This document shows positions 40,559 through 50,057 of a stretch of DNA of 64,000 nucleotides, in pieces. Below the pieces are notes generated by a model. The model searched no databases, was not told where the DNA came from, and worked only from the letters and a program-made list of their open reading frames with translations. This DNA is from Geobacillus stearothermophilus ATCC 12980 (lineage in GTDB: Bacteria; Bacillota; Bacilli; Bacillales; Anoxybacillaceae), in assembly GCF_030369615.1 (NCBI RefSeq), contig NZ_CP128494.1:2065501-2129500 (forward strand), read 5' to 3'. Numbering within the stretch: position 1 is the first letter of the stretch; the number at the start of each line of letters is the position of its first letter. The position numbers were made by a program, and so were the translations under genes.

Positions 40559-42331
40559 TTATTCATGCAGCTTCTCATAAATCTTCTCCGCCACCGCCCG
40601 CGGAATGTTCGCCTGTTGCAGCTCTTCCACCGTCGCCTCTTTCATCTTTTTCACCGAGCCGAAATAATTCAAGAGTGCTTTTTTCCGCTTTTTCCCAACA
40701 CCCGGGATGTCATCAAGCACGGAATGGAACATCGTCTTCTGCCGCGCCTGGCGGTGGAACGTGACCGCAAACCGGTGCACTTCGTCTTGAATGCGCTGCA
40801 ATAAATAAAACTCTTGGCTTTGCCGGTCAAGCGGCACGACCGTTGGCGGGTCGCCGGCCAAAAGCTCGGATGTGCGGTGTTTTTCGTCTTTCGCCAGCCC
40901 GGCCAGCGGCACATCGAGGCCAAGCTCGTTTTCCAATACATCCCGCACCGCCGACAAGTGTCCTTTGCCGCCGTCGATGATGATCAAATCGGGAAGCGGC
41001 AATCCTTCTTTCAACACGCGCGTATAGCGGCGGCGCACAACTTCGCGCATCGTTTCATAATCGTTCGGTCCCGCCACTGTTTTTACCTTATATTTCCGGT
41101 ATTCTTTTTTCGCCGGCTTGCCATCGAGGAAAACGACGAGCGCCGAGACCGGATCGGCCCCGTAAATGTTCGAGTTGTCAAACGCCTCGATGCGGCGCGG
41201 CGCCGGAATGCCAAGACGCTCTCCGAGACGTTCGATGGCTTTGATCGTCCGTTCTTCGTCCCGCTCGATGAAATAAAATTTTTCTTTCAGAGCAATGGCC
41301 GCGTTTTGGCTCGCCAGCTCCACAAGCTCTTTTTTCTTCCCTTTTTTCGGCTGGACGACGGCTACGCCGAGCAATTCACGGGCAAGCTCCCCGTCAATGT
41401 CGGACGGGAGGACGACTTCTTTTGGCTTCAAATGATGCGCTTTCGCATAAAACTGGCCCAAAAACGTCAGCATTTCCTCATCCGGGTCTTGATAAAGCGG
41501 AAAAATGGACACGTCGCGCTCGATCAGCTTTCCTTGGCGGAGGAAAAACACTTGCACGCACATCCAGCCCTTGTCGTACGCATAGCCGAATACATCGCGG
41601 TCGATGAAATCATTGAACATCATTTTTTGCTTTTCCATCGTCATCTCAATCGCCGCGATTTGGTCGCGGTATTCTTTCGCCCGCTCAAATTCGAGCGCTT
41701 CCGCCGCCTCGTGCATTTTCTCGGCCAACTCCCGCTTTACGTCTTCATAGCCGCCGTTTAAAAAGCGGACGATTTGTTCAACCATCGCCTTATTTTGTTC
41801 GTCCGACACCGGGTTGACGCACGGGGCGAGGCATTGGCCCATATGGTAATACAAACAGGCGCGCGAAGGCATCGTCGAACATTTGCGGAGCGGATACAAA
41901 CGGTCGAGCAGCTTTTTCGTTTCGTTCGCCGCCTGCACGTTCGGATACGGGCCGAAATATTTGCCGCCGTCTTTTTTCACTTTGCGGGTGATGAGCAAGC
42001 GCGGATGTTGTTCCGCGGTGATTTTAATAAACGGGTAGCTTTTATCATCCTTGAGCATGACGTTGTATTTCGGATCATGCTTTTTGATCAAATTCATCTC
42101 CAAAATGAGCGCCTCGGCGTTTGACGAGGTGACGATGTATTCGAAATCGGCGATTTCCTCCACAAGCCGCTGCGTTTTGCCATCATGCGTCCCGGTAAAA
42201 TACGAGCGGACGCGCGCCTTCAACGACTTCGCCTTGCCGACGTAAATGACCGTTCCGTGTTTGTCTTTCATTAAATAGCAGCCCGGCTGTTCCGGGAGCA
42301 CGGACAGCTTTTCCTTCAGCCGGTCGTTCAT
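40559..42331 (-). CDS. uvrC: Excinuclease ABC subunit C
   Basis: Makes both incisions in nucleotide excision repair. The protein has 590 residues: GIY-YIG nuclease domain ([20 protein letters not shown]), UVR domain ([19 protein letters not shown]), RNase H-like C-terminal nuclease domain ([21 protein letters not shown]) and terminal helix-hairpin-helix ([14 protein letters not shown]). The start MNDRLKEK at 42331 is 6 nt after GTGAGGGG. It is 10 nt downstream of the GT-C gene, so may be co-transcribed with it. In B. subtilis uvrC lies close to trxA; here about 9 kb intervenes. Confidence 0.96.
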   Translation of the reverse strand: MNDRLKEKLSVLPEQPGCYLMKDKHGTVIYVGKAKSLKARVRSYFTGTHDGKTQRLVEEIADFEYIVTSSNAEALILEMNLIKKHDPKYNVMLKDDKSYPFIKITAEQHPRLLITRKVKKDGGKYFGPYPNVQAANETKKLLDRLYPLRKCSTMPSRACLYYHMGQCLAPCVNPVSDEQNKAMVEQIVRFLNGGYEDVKRELAEKMHEAAEALEFERAKEYRDQIAAIEMTMEKQKMMFNDFIDRDVFGYAYDKGWMCVQVFFLRQGKLIERDVSIFPLYQDPDEEMLTFLGQFYAKAHHLKPKEVVLPSDIDGELARELLGVAVVQPKKGKKKELVELASQNAAIALKEKFYFIERDEERTIKAIERLGERLGIPAPRRIEAFDNSNIYGADPVSALVVFLDGKPAKKEYRKYKVKTVAGPNDYETMREVVRRRYTRVLKEGLPLPDLIIIDGGKGHLSAVRDVLENELGLDVPLAGLAKDEKHRTSELLAGDPPTVVPLDRQSQEFYLLQRIQDEVHRFAVTFHRQARQKTMFHSVLDDIPGVGKKRKKALLNYFGSVKKMKEATVEELQQANIPRAVAEKIYEKLHE

Positions 42332-42341
42332 GGCCATCCCC

Positions 42342-43781
42342 TCACTCTCCGTCCACCCATTCATACAGTGTAATCGTTCCATACACCGGGTCGGCAAGCG
42401 GACTGGAACGATACGTTTTCACTTTGCGCACATGGCGGGAAATATCGATCCCTTGAGCCTCGAACCCTTGGACAACGTGATTGGTCATATATATCATAGC
42501 ATGGCGGTAGTTTTCTTTGTCTTGCAAAAAGAAGGAAAAATGGAGCACGTCTTTATGTGGAAAGGGCACGTTCAAATAGTCTAGGACGCGCGTCTCTTCC
42601 CACGTATATACCACAAACGGCTGCGGCTTGTCACGCAAATCGTCGGCAAGCTGATACACTGCCGGGGGCGTCTTTGCCTGCTCGTGCAGCAGCCCGATGC
42701 CGATTGCAGACTGCAGCAGCACAACCGCCGCTGCCAGCGCTAATCTCCATGCCTTCGGCGCAGCCAAAAAGCGGCCCCACACATAAAACAGCGCAAAATG
42801 AACCAACGGAAGAAGGTGGCGCGGCTTGTCAATATTTTGTCCAAACAGCGCCCAGACAGCATACAGCAACGCGGAAACGACAAGCGCACGCGGCAGCTGA
42901 AACCGCCCCGTGCGCCAGGCGATGGCACCGATTGCCGCATAGGCGGACAGCAATGAAACGTGCTGGCTGGCGATGCCGGTCCAAACAAAGTTGTGGACGA
43001 TAAAGCGGTACAATCGCTCAGAAAACGGCAGCGGGCTCGTTGCCGCCGTTCCGCCCCATTCGCTGAAATGACCGGCAACAAACGCCCAACCAAGCTTGAA
43101 AAACGGCCAAAGGCCGCCTTCCGTCGCCGCGACCGCCGCCACCCAAACAAATTGAAAGGCGGCCGCCGCCAACAGCGATGCCGCCACGCGGCCGAGGCGG
43201 CGGTGCGTTTTCCAGTCTTCATGCCAAAGGATCAACAACGCGGCAGCAAACGGGGCATAAGACAAACGGATGCCCATGAGGATGCTAAACAACGCGGACG
43301 GCCAAAGCTGCGCCATCCATGTTGTTCGCCGCCGCGCCCATTCCACCGCCCATATGTACCACCAAAGCACGCCAAGCGCCGCGCCGTCCGACATCGGTCT
43401 GGCGGCGGCAAGGAGCACGTAGCTTGAAGAAAGCACCGAAAGCGCCGCCCATAGCGCCGCTGAGCGCGGCATATGGCGAGCGAGCAGCCAAACGATGGGA
43501 AAGACAGCGGAATACAACACAAGCACGTTCAAAATCGAAAGCGCTTTGGCTGGATTAGCGATTGCGGCATGAACAGCCATCCCGCCCAAAACGAAATATG
43601 GATATCCTGGAAAATGCGGCTGCATCGCCAACAAATCATAGCGCTCCAGCGCCCGCGCAAAGTCAACTTCGTCCCACGAGGCCGCGTACGGGCTGGCGTA
43701 ACGCAGGCCGGCCCCCAACAAAACGGCAGCCAAGCCGATGCTGAAGCCAAGCCAAACGCGGTCAAGAAACGGTCGTTTCAT
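42342..43781 (-). CDS. Putative GT-C superfamily membrane glycosyltransferase
   Basis: Integral membrane protein of 479 residues with about ten or eleven transmembrane segments and an extracytoplasmic C-terminal region. An acidic pair in the first external loop ([11 protein letters not shown], residues about 36-46) matches the catalytic D/E position of GT-C enzymes such as PMT and ArnT. These enzymes use polyprenyl-phosphate sugars as donors. It has no B. subtilis counterpart here and lies near a glycan operon whose GT2 could make such a donor. Substrate unknown. Start ATG with GGGGGATGCG upstream. Confidence 0.72.
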   Translation of the reverse strand: MKRPFLDRVWLGFSIGLAAVLLGAGLRYASPYAASWDEVDFARALERYDLLAMQPHFPGYPYFVLGGMAVHAAIANPAKALSILNVLVLYSAVFPIVWLLARHMPRSAALWAALSVLSSSYVLLAAARPMSDGAALGVLWWYIWAVEWARRRTTWMAQLWPSALFSILMGIRLSYAPFAAALLILWHEDWKTHRRLGRVAASLLAAAAFQFVWVAAVAATEGGLWPFFKLGWAFVAGHFSEWGGTAATSPLPFSERLYRFIVHNFVWTGIASQHVSLLSAYAAIGAIAWRTGRFQLPRALVVSALLYAVWALFGQNIDKPRHLLPLVHFALFYVWGRFLAAPKAWRLALAAAVVLLQSAIGIGLLHEQAKTPPAVYQLADDLRDKPQPFVVYTWEETRVLDYLNVPFPHKDVLHFSFFLQDKENYRHAMIYMTNHVVQGFEAQGIDISRHVRKVKTYRSSPLADPVYGTITLYEWVDGE

Positions 43782-43797
43782 CGCATCCCCCCTAAAG

Positions 43798-43926
43798 GGC
43801 TGGTGATTTAATACAAAATACTGCTATTCCCATCTGTTTCTCAATTAGATAAACCATGCGAAATCAACCTTCTTTTTTGGGGCGAAATGCCACTGATTTA
43901 CTGGTGGCCGCGGTTTTTCACCAGCC
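43798..43926. repeat. Possible small inverted-repeat element (MITE or IS remnant)
   Basis: GGCTGGTGA at 43798-43806 and its perfect inverse TCACCAGCC at 43918-43926 bound 129 bp of AT-richer sequence. CTAAAG occurs directly outside the left end (43792-43797) and two bases outside the right end (43929-43934), which could be a decayed target duplication. An inner GCCAC/GTGGC hairpin is present. Family unknown. Confidence 0.35.
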
Positions 43927-43934
43927 TTCTAAAG

Positions 43935-43963
43935 AAAAAGTACAAGGCATCCGCGCCTTGTAC
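43935..43963 (-). terminator. Terminator of the FTR1 operon
   Basis: Perfect stem GTACAAGGC/GCCTTGTAC (43940-43963) followed by TTTTTCTTT in the minus strand, abutting the FTR1 stop. Confidence 0.9.
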
Positions 43964-43964
43964 C

Positions 43965-44888
43965 TTACATCACCCGTTTTGTCTGTTCCTCCAATGCCGC
44001 CGATGGTTGCTCCTGTTTGCCGCTTTGTTGCCCATGGCGGCTCGTCACGAGCAAGTAAATCACGACAAAATAACCGATATAGGCGATCATTTCCTCGAGC
44101 GACGGCATTGATGAATAGCCAAACAACGCTTTTAAAAAGACGCCGACTTCGCCGGAAAAGACAGGGGCGACGCCATGGTCGCGCACGTAATGTTCGTAAT
44201 CGATCGGATGTTCCGGAAGCAGCCACGTCAAATCGTATACATGCGGCATGACGCTGCCGATGAGGCCGATATCTTGCATCATCGAAATGGCTTGCACGAG
44301 CAGTCCAGCGGCAATTAGGACGATAAACGCGCCGGTGACTTTAAAAAACGTCTTCAACGGAATGCGCATCGTCCCTTTAAAGAAGAAGTAGCTGACGAAA
44401 GCAGCAATGGCAACCCCAGTTGCCGCTCCCCATCCTTGCATCGCCGCTCCGATGTTGCCGTGCGTAATCGCAGCGAAGAAGAAGACCGTTTCCACCCCTT
44501 CACGCAACACGACCAAAAACGAGTGAATGACCATGCCGACGACATTGCCGGCGGTGACAAACTGATCCATTTTCCCTTCCAAGCTTTTTTTCATGTCCCG
44601 GCTGTGTTCGGCCATCCAGAACACCATTTGCGTCAACAGCAGCGTGGAAACGACCATGATGCCGATCTTTAAATATATCTCGCTTCCCATTGCCGCAAAA
44701 CCGGTAAAGACAAGCTGAAACAACATGGCGACACCGACGCTCGCCGCCACAGCGAGAGCGGCGCCAAGCCATACGTATTTCGTGTATTCGCGGTGACCGA
44801 CCCGTTTCAAATACGAGGTGATGATGCCAACGATCAGCAGCGCTTCCAGTGCTTCGCGAAACGTAATGAGCAGCGCTTGAACTTCCAT
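43965..44888 (-). CDS. FTR1-family high-affinity iron permease
   Basis: Membrane protein of 307 residues with about seven transmembrane segments. Both REXXE iron-binding motifs are present: REALE at residues 11-15 and REGVE at 129-133, which is diagnostic for the OFeT/FTR1 family. It lies 26 nt after a secreted partner protein and shares its Fur-controlled promoter. The arrangement recalls EfeU of the EfeUOB systems, but no DyP-type EfeB peroxidase is encoded in the window. Confidence 0.93.
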   Translation of the reverse strand: MEVQALLITFREALEALLIVGIITSYLKRVGHREYTKYVWLGAALAVAASVGVAMLFQLVFTGFAAMGSEIYLKIGIMVVSTLLLTQMVFWMAEHSRDMKKSLEGKMDQFVTAGNVVGMVIHSFLVVLREGVETVFFFAAITHGNIGAAMQGWGAATGVAIAAFVSYFFFKGTMRIPLKTFFKVTGAFIVLIAAGLLVQAISMMQDIGLIGSVMPHVYDLTWLLPEHPIDYEHYVRDHGVAPVFSGEVGVFLKALFGYSSMPSLEEMIAYIGYFVVIYLLVTSRHGQQSGKQEQPSAALEEQTKRVM

Positions 44889-44914
44889 GCCCCCGCCTCC
44901 CCTTCACATGTAAA

Positions 44915-45676
44915 CTAAGCCCGTTTCCGACGTCGCACATAAATCAAGGCAGTGCCAATGATGATCGCAACGATGATAATGAGAGGAATCCAGTTTTTTG
45001 ATTTCGACAAATCCGTCCATTCCTTTTTTTTCACTTCATCCGGTTTTTCTGTAGCACTGTCCGAAAAATGGCCAACTTCTAAGCTTTTCAAACCGAATTG
45101 TTGTTGCAGCACGGTTAAAATAGTCTCTTTGCTTTTTTTAAACGCATTGATGTCCGATTTTTTCTCGCCGACGCCAAATAACCCCGGGTTGCCAAGCGAC
45201 TGCAGAGCCTTGTCAAACTCGGTGCGCAGCTGTTTGTCAAGCGCAGGGTCTTTCCCTTGGATGATTGGCGACAGCGCCTCATACGTCGCAAACGCCTTCG
45301 CCAACAGCCGCTTGCTCGTGTCGTACTGATCAAAGTTCGCCTCAATATTGTCCAAACGTCGGGCGATATTGAGCACTAAAATTTTTTCCATATCTTTGAT
45401 CACAGCCTGGCGGTCCTTCGCTTCGATGGCTGCAAGCACGGCCTTGGACGGCTCAGGTCCCATATGCATGTCGATTTCTTCTTTTATGGTTCCGAAAATT
45501 TCCTTCGCTGCGGCAAAGTTCGGCGGCTGCTCGTTCAACTTTTCTTTCATCTCTTTATACGCCTCAGCAACCGCTTCTTTGTTCGGATCTCCATACAAAT
45601 AGGCGAACGCTTTCAGCGGAATGAGATTGAGAATAATGATCACTGCTATGTAAAAAAAGAAACGGGATGTTTTCAC
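44915..45676 (-). CDS. Secreted, C-terminally membrane-anchored partner of FTR1
   Basis: Protein of 253 residues with an N-terminal signal segment (RFFFYIAVIIILNLIPLKAFA), a predicted all-helical extracytoplasmic domain (about residues 27-215) and a single C-terminal transmembrane segment (WIPLIIIVAIIIGTALIYV) followed by RRRKRA. The topology suggests a tethered outside protein that delivers iron to the FTR1 permease encoded next. Start is a GTG with GGAGGGGG upstream. Expression should be repressed by Fur. I do not recognise a specific family name; the link with FTR1 is inferred from the operon. Confidence 0.78.
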   Translation of the reverse strand: MKTSRFFFYIAVIIILNLIPLKAFAYLYGDPNKEAVAEAYKEMKEKLNEQPPNFAAAKEIFGTIKEEIDMHMGPEPSKAVLAAIEAKDRQAVIKDMEKILVLNIARRLDNIEANFDQYDTSKRLLAKAFATYEALSPIIQGKDPALDKQLRTEFDKALQSLGNPGLFGVGEKKSDINAFKKSKETILTVLQQQFGLKSLEVGHFSDSATEKPDEVKKKEWTDLSKSKNWIPLIIIVAIIIGTALIYVRRRKRA

Positions 45677-45703
45677 GTTTCTGATCCCCCTCCATCAAGA
45701 TCA

Positions 45704-45732
45704 ATGATAATCATTATCACCATCATTGTCAA
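45704..45732 (-). promoter_or_regulatory. Fur box overlapping the promoter of the FTR1 unit
   Basis: TGATAATCATTATCA (45705-45719) is a perfect match to the 15-bp Fur core. In the minus strand TTGACA (45727-45732), a 17-bp spacer and TATCAT (45704-45709) form a promoter, so the box covers the spacer and -10. Iron-dependent repression follows. Confidence 0.9.
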
Positions 45733-45769
45733 TATTGGGAAAAATGGCCGGCGGCCCAAGGCGGCCGCC

Positions 45770-46531
45770 TCACGAACAATGGCGCTCCCGCTCCAAAGAA
45801 AGCAGATGCGCTTTTCGGTCAATGACCGCTTTTGTTACCGGGCGGCGCATTTCCTTCCAGATGGCCGGGATGACCGCGGTCATATAGGCGGTGAACTTGA
45901 TGAACGAACGGCCGGTCGTCCGCACTTGGTAGCGGATCGGCACTTCCTTTAGTCGAAACCCTTTGCGCACTAAGTTGAGCGTCAACACTTGGGCGTAATT
46001 GTAATCGTGGATGATTTCCGCCTCTTCAATCGCTTGGCGGGAAAACGCACGCATCCCCGACTGCCCGTCATACAACCGCTGGCCGAGCAGGAGCGACTGC
46101 AGCCACGTAAAGGCATAGTTGCCGAGGCGGCGGTGCCATTTCATGCCGCGAATCGTGCCAAGAAAGCGCGAGCCGATCGTATAGTCGGCCTCACCGGCGA
46201 AAATCGGCGCCAAAAGGTCAGGAATTTGTTCCGGCGGATATTCGTTATCGGCATCGATCATCACGCCGATATCCGCGCCAAGACGGACACACTCTTCAAG
46301 CCCTCGCCGCACCGCCGCACCGAGGCCGCGGTTTTCCGGCCAGCGGCAAATGTAGTCCGCTCCCGCTTCTTGCGCCGCTTCAGCAGTCCGGTCGGTTGAC
46401 CCGTCATCAATGACCAAGACGCTGACCTCTACATCGGGATGGAAATGACGCGGAATGCGGCGAATCACTTCCCCAATCGCTTCTTCTTCATTGTGCGCCG
46501 GCAAAAAGACGATGACGCGCTGCTTCTTCAT
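45770..46531 (-). CDS. Family 2 glycosyltransferase, polyprenyl-phosphate sugar synthase type
   Basis: GT-A enzyme of 253 residues resembling dolichyl-phosphate mannose/glucose synthases. Motifs are VFLPAHNEEEAIGEVI, VIDDGSTDRT, the DXD-like MIDADNEYPPEQ, and the acceptor-side GQSGMRAFSR with the QVRTTGRS segment. There is no clear C-terminal membrane anchor. It likely transfers a sugar to undecaprenyl phosphate at the inner face, which the GT-C protein at 42342 could use outside. Its start overlaps the stop of the membrane phosphodiesterase gene (ATGA). Last of four coupled genes. Confidence 0.85.
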   Translation of the reverse strand: MKKQRVIVFLPAHNEEEAIGEVIRRIPRHFHPDVEVSVLVIDDGSTDRTAEAAQEAGADYICRWPENRGLGAAVRRGLEECVRLGADIGVMIDADNEYPPEQIPDLLAPIFAGEADYTIGSRFLGTIRGMKWHRRLGNYAFTWLQSLLLGQRLYDGQSGMRAFSRQAIEEAEIIHDYNYAQVLTLNLVRKGFRLKEVPIRYQVRTTGRSFIKFTAYMTAVIPAIWKEMRRPVTKAVIDRKAHLLSLERERHCS

Positions 46532-47988
46532 CGCTCTCCTCCTTTCTTTCGCATCGCTTCGATCAAAACCGGACCGCGGCTATGGCTCGGATACGGAGCG
46601 CCAAGCAAATAGGCGATCGTCGGCGCCAGCGAAACGAGGCTTTTTTTCTCATCGACTCGTTTTCCTGCTTCAATCGCCGGGCCGTATAAAAAAAACGGCA
46701 CATACCGCTCCCCTTCATCGAGGTGGCCGTGGCCGCCGATGCCATCCGCTTGGCCATGGTCGGCGCAGACAATCAATGTCGCGCGCTCGAGCTCGCCCCG
46801 TTCCTCAAGCCAGCCGACAAACTCCGCGATCAACGCGTCGGCTTCTTCAATTTTTTCGATATACTCGTCATACAGCACACCGCGGCTATGGCCGGTCTGA
46901 TCGGTGGCGATCAACTGTACGACAAGCAAATCCGGGTTTTGTTCCTCGACGATGCGTTTCGCCCGCTCGATGATATAACGGTCGGCGAGGTCGTTCGGCA
47001 TGACGGCCGTCACCGTTTCGACATCGTCGCCGAACGAATCGACCAAATGAGCGATGCCAAGCAAGCGGCCGGTTTTTCCGATTTTCCGGAGCGAATCGAA
47101 AATCGTCTCCACTTTTGCCCCAAGCTTCCATACCATATTGGACCGGATGCCGTGCTCAAACGGATACGTCCCCGTCAGCATCGAGGTGAAGCAAACGACC
47201 GTGCGCGCCGGATAGACGGTTTCCATTTGCGCAAATTCCGTCCCTTGAGCGCGCAACCGTTTCAAAAACGGGGCGTTGGCCGCTTCAAACCGGTCTTTGC
47301 GCATGCCATCAATCACGATGACATACACTTTGTCACTGATCGGCACGGTTGGACTCGGCACATTGTTTGTATAAGTCGGAATGATCTCCGGCTGCCAGTC
47401 GAACAAATTCCGATGCAAAATCCATGAAAACAGCCACACCCCAGCGGCAAACAGCCAAAGCGCCCCGCACAGCGGCGCCAAAGCCGCTCCTTGATCGATC
47501 TGCTGCGAAGCGTATTCCCATACAGACAAAAGAAGAAAACATTTTGGCAGCTGCTCTTGGGCGTTGCCGCTCGTCGAATCGCTGTTTTTCAACACCAGCT
47601 TCCAAAAGCGGGTGAAATTCCACCACGACGTGCCGATGCGCAAATGGTAATACAGCGTCCCCCAAAAAAAGACGGTAAAGAAAAAGTAAAGCCCCGACGC
47701 CAACAACAACAACGACGCATCAGCGAACGACCAAACGATGAGAAACACGACATAAGGGATCCATAAATAATTGCGCAAAAACAGCGGATAATCATAGACA
47801 TAGTAGATGACAAACAGCGGCAGCGCCGCCGCCAGACCAAGCATCCATCCCCATGAGCCGCCCATCCAATCAGCGGCATGGTAGATCGTCATCGTTCCCG
47901 CGACAAAAATCGGCGTAAACGGCTTTCCTTCATTCAGCAAATTCCAGCAGCGCGCCGCGATTTTTTCGAATCGTGATGCTTGTTTCAT
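46528..47988 (-). CDS. Membrane-bound alkaline phosphatase/phosphodiesterase-superfamily protein
   Basis: Protein of 486 residues. The N-terminal half (about residues 25-215) has about six hydrophobic segments. The C-terminal half is an alkaline-phosphatase-superfamily domain: metal site YVIVIDGMRKD, nucleophile region YPARTVVCF (candidate Thr), ATDQTGHSRG (D, H), CADHGQADGIGGHGH (DH, H). Family members include phosphodiesterases, phosphopentomutases and lipid-headgroup transferases, so the exact reaction is open; phosphoglycerol or phosphoethanolamine transfer or cleavage on an envelope glycan is plausible. Start MKQASRF at 47988 overlaps the flippase-like gene by ATGA. Confidence 0.8.
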   Translation of the reverse strand: MKQASRFEKIAARCWNLLNEGKPFTPIFVAGTMTIYHAADWMGGSWGWMLGLAAALPLFVIYYVYDYPLFLRNYLWIPYVVFLIVWSFADASLLLLASGLYFFFTVFFWGTLYYHLRIGTSWWNFTRFWKLVLKNSDSTSGNAQEQLPKCFLLLSVWEYASQQIDQGAALAPLCGALWLFAAGVWLFSWILHRNLFDWQPEIIPTYTNNVPSPTVPISDKVYVIVIDGMRKDRFEAANAPFLKRLRAQGTEFAQMETVYPARTVVCFTSMLTGTYPFEHGIRSNMVWKLGAKVETIFDSLRKIGKTGRLLGIAHLVDSFGDDVETVTAVMPNDLADRYIIERAKRIVEEQNPDLLVVQLIATDQTGHSRGVLYDEYIEKIEEADALIAEFVGWLEERGELERATLIVCADHGQADGIGGHGHLDEGERYVPFFLYGPAIEAGKRVDEKKSLVSLAPTIAYLLGAPYPSHSRGPVLIEAMRKKGGER

Positions 47989-48917
47989 CGCTTCTCCCTT
48001 TCCTTTTTCCATACACCCCGCACCATCTGCCAGTCGGACCGCCAAAACCACAATACCGCGGCACCAGCGGCGTAAGAAAACAAAAACTTAAACGCATGGG
48101 TCAACACTGCCGCCGCATATGCTTTCTCCCACGGTGCGCCGAGCCGGGTCAACGCAAACGCCATCACCGCCTCGTATGTTCCGATCCCGCCGGGGGCGAC
48201 TTGGGCGATCTGGCCGGAAACGGTCGCGCTGTTTGCCCACACCGCCTGTCCAAAGGAAAGCGGGATGCCGACTGCTTTCGCGATCACGCCAATGACTGCC
48301 GCCTCACACAGCCAGCTCGCCGCCACCGCCCCGACCATCGCCGCGCCGCTCCAGCCGTGAAATACGCTCCGCCATCGCCGCCATAACCGATCGAGGCGGA
48401 GCGGACGGCGAAACACGATCACGGTCAGCACGAACCCGGCCGCAACGGCCGCTGCCAAGAGAGAAATGCGGGGAATGTAATGCATATACGCATACATCCC
48501 AATGACAGTCAATCCACCAAGCACCGCCATATCAAGGAGCCGCATCACCGCCACCGATTCAATGGCCTCGCTGGCTGAAACACCGGGCTGGCGGGCAAGC
48601 AAAGCCATACGCACAGCATCACCGATTTTCACTGGGGCTAGATGGTTAACAAACAAACTAAGCAGCACGGCACGCCAATAAACAGAGAAGGCGATTGGCT
48701 TTCCGACATATCGCTTCCACGCCCACGCCCGCAGCCAAAACGACAAGCCATATACGAAAGCAGCGGCAGCCATCTCGATCGGGCGGCTGACTATCCTGGA
48801 TAGATGATGGAGCATCTGCCGGCCGTCAAAGCAGCGGTATGTCAACCAAGCGGAAAAGAAAAGAAGCGCGAGCCCAGCTGCTTGCAACGCCGCTTTAGCC
48901 GCCGGTTTACCGCTCAT
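47985..48917 (-). CDS. UPF0104/LPG_synthase_TM flippase-like membrane protein
   Basis: Integral membrane protein of 310 residues with about seven or eight transmembrane segments and the family hallmarks FVNHLAPVKIGDAVRMALLARQ and GQIAQVAPGGIGTYEAVM. Relatives include the MprF flippase half and AglD-type proteins; they move or modify lipid-linked intermediates. The start MSGKPAAK at 48917 overlaps the epimerase gene by 11 nt. It is the second of four coupled genes and so probably acts on the same lipid-linked sugar. Confidence 0.82.
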   Translation of the reverse strand: MSGKPAAKAALQAAGLALLFFSAWLTYRCFDGRQMLHHLSRIVSRPIEMAAAAFVYGLSFWLRAWAWKRYVGKPIAFSVYWRAVLLSLFVNHLAPVKIGDAVRMALLARQPGVSASEAIESVAVMRLLDMAVLGGLTVIGMYAYMHYIPRISLLAAAVAAGFVLTVIVFRRPLRLDRLWRRWRSVFHGWSGAAMVGAVAASWLCEAAVIGVIAKAVGIPLSFGQAVWANSATVSGQIAQVAPGGIGTYEAVMAFALTRLGAPWEKAYAAAVLTHAFKFLFSYAAGAAVLWFWRSDWQMVRGVWKKEREKR

Positions 48918-49851
48918 ATTCGCGCGCCCACGCCACCGTGCGGGCGAGCCCTTCGGCAAACGCCACCTTCGGCTTGTAACCAAACGCCCGCTCCGCCTTC
49001 GTGATGTCCGCCCATGTCGCTTTCACATCGCCTTTCCGCTCCGGCGCGTGCACGATTTTCAGATCGGGAAAGTGCTTCCGCAACTCAGCGAGCAGCTGCT
49101 CCATGGTGACGGGCGCCCCGGCGCCCAAGTTGAACACTTCGCTTCGCCCGCCGCTGCGGTGAAGTGCTGCGATCATGCCCTCCACAATATCATCGATGTA
49201 CGTATAATCGCGCGCCGTCCCCTTGCCATACACGACAATCTCCTCGCCCGCCAGCAATCGGCGCAAAAACGTGCCGATCGCCATATCCGGACGACCCCAC
49301 GGCCCGTAAACGGTGAAATAGCGGAAAATCGTCATTTGGTAGCTATACAAATGGGCATAGGCATGACAAAACGATTCCGCTCCGTATTTCGCCGCCGCAT
49401 ACGGCGACACGACGCGGCCGTCAGCCATCTCTTCCCGGAGCGGCACATTGCCTCGGTCGCCGTACACCGATGACGATGAGGCAAACAGCACGTGCGCCGC
49501 ACCCGCTTCCCCCGCCGCCGCCAACACATTGACCGTCGCTTTGATGTCATAATCGATATACGCGAGCGGCTCCTCGAGGGAATACGGCACGCCCGGCAGC
49601 GCCGCCAAATGGTAGACGACATCGGGGCGAAACTCGACCAGCCACCTTTTCGTTCGCTCCCCATCAAGCAAATCCAAGCGGACAAGCGGCACCCGGCCGC
49701 CGGTGAGCGTCTGAAACTGCCGCTCTTTCCGTTCAGCAGAATAATATGGATGAAAACAATCCACTGCAGCCACGTCATATCCGAGTCCGCTTAACCGGGC
49801 GGCTAGATGGCTGCCAATAAATCCGGCTCCCCCGGTCACCACCACTTTCAT
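48907..49851 (-). CDS. NAD-dependent nucleotide-sugar epimerase/dehydratase
   Basis: Extended SDR protein of 314 residues. Cofactor fingerprint VTGGAGFIGSHLA at the N-terminus; catalytic serine region ASSSSVYGD, and YxxxK in YAAAKYGAE. Substrate segment RYFTVYGPWGRPDMA resembles UDP-glucuronate or UDP-glucose 4-epimerases. It likely supplies the activated sugar for the downstream GT2. Start MKVVVTGG at 49851 with GAGGTG upstream; first gene of the operon. An extended -10 (TGGTAAGAT) is visible upstream without a clear -35. Confidence 0.86.
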   Translation of the reverse strand: MKVVVTGGAGFIGSHLAARLSGLGYDVAAVDCFHPYYSAERKERQFQTLTGGRVPLVRLDLLDGERTKRWLVEFRPDVVYHLAALPGVPYSLEEPLAYIDYDIKATVNVLAAAGEAGAAHVLFASSSSVYGDRGNVPLREEMADGRVVSPYAAAKYGAESFCHAYAHLYSYQMTIFRYFTVYGPWGRPDMAIGTFLRRLLAGEEIVVYGKGTARDYTYIDDIVEGMIAALHRSGGRSEVFNLGAGAPVTMEQLLAELRKHFPDLKIVHAPERKGDVKATWADITKAERAFGYKPKVAFAEGLARTVAWAREYER

Positions 49852-50019
49852 CGCCTTCACCTCATCATCGAATTCCATTGTCCATTAGCATCTTACCATA
49901 AACCGTCGGGGAACGTCGTGGCCAATCGGCAAAAACCAAATGTTTTCATTTCCCGCCTTGGCTCGGTGAGGCAAGCGGCAGCCCAGCCATCGCTGCCTTC
50001 GCTCCGGATGGACGCCTGC

Positions 50020-50047
50020 AAAAAAAGGGAGCCGCGCCGGACACCCT
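50020..50047 (-). terminator. Terminator of the iron lipoprotein gene
   Basis: Hairpin AGGG...CCCT with an inner CCG-GCG-CGG stem, followed by TTTTTTTG in the minus strand, about 10 nt past the stop codon. Confidence 0.65.
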
Positions 50048-50057
50048 TGCTGATCAT

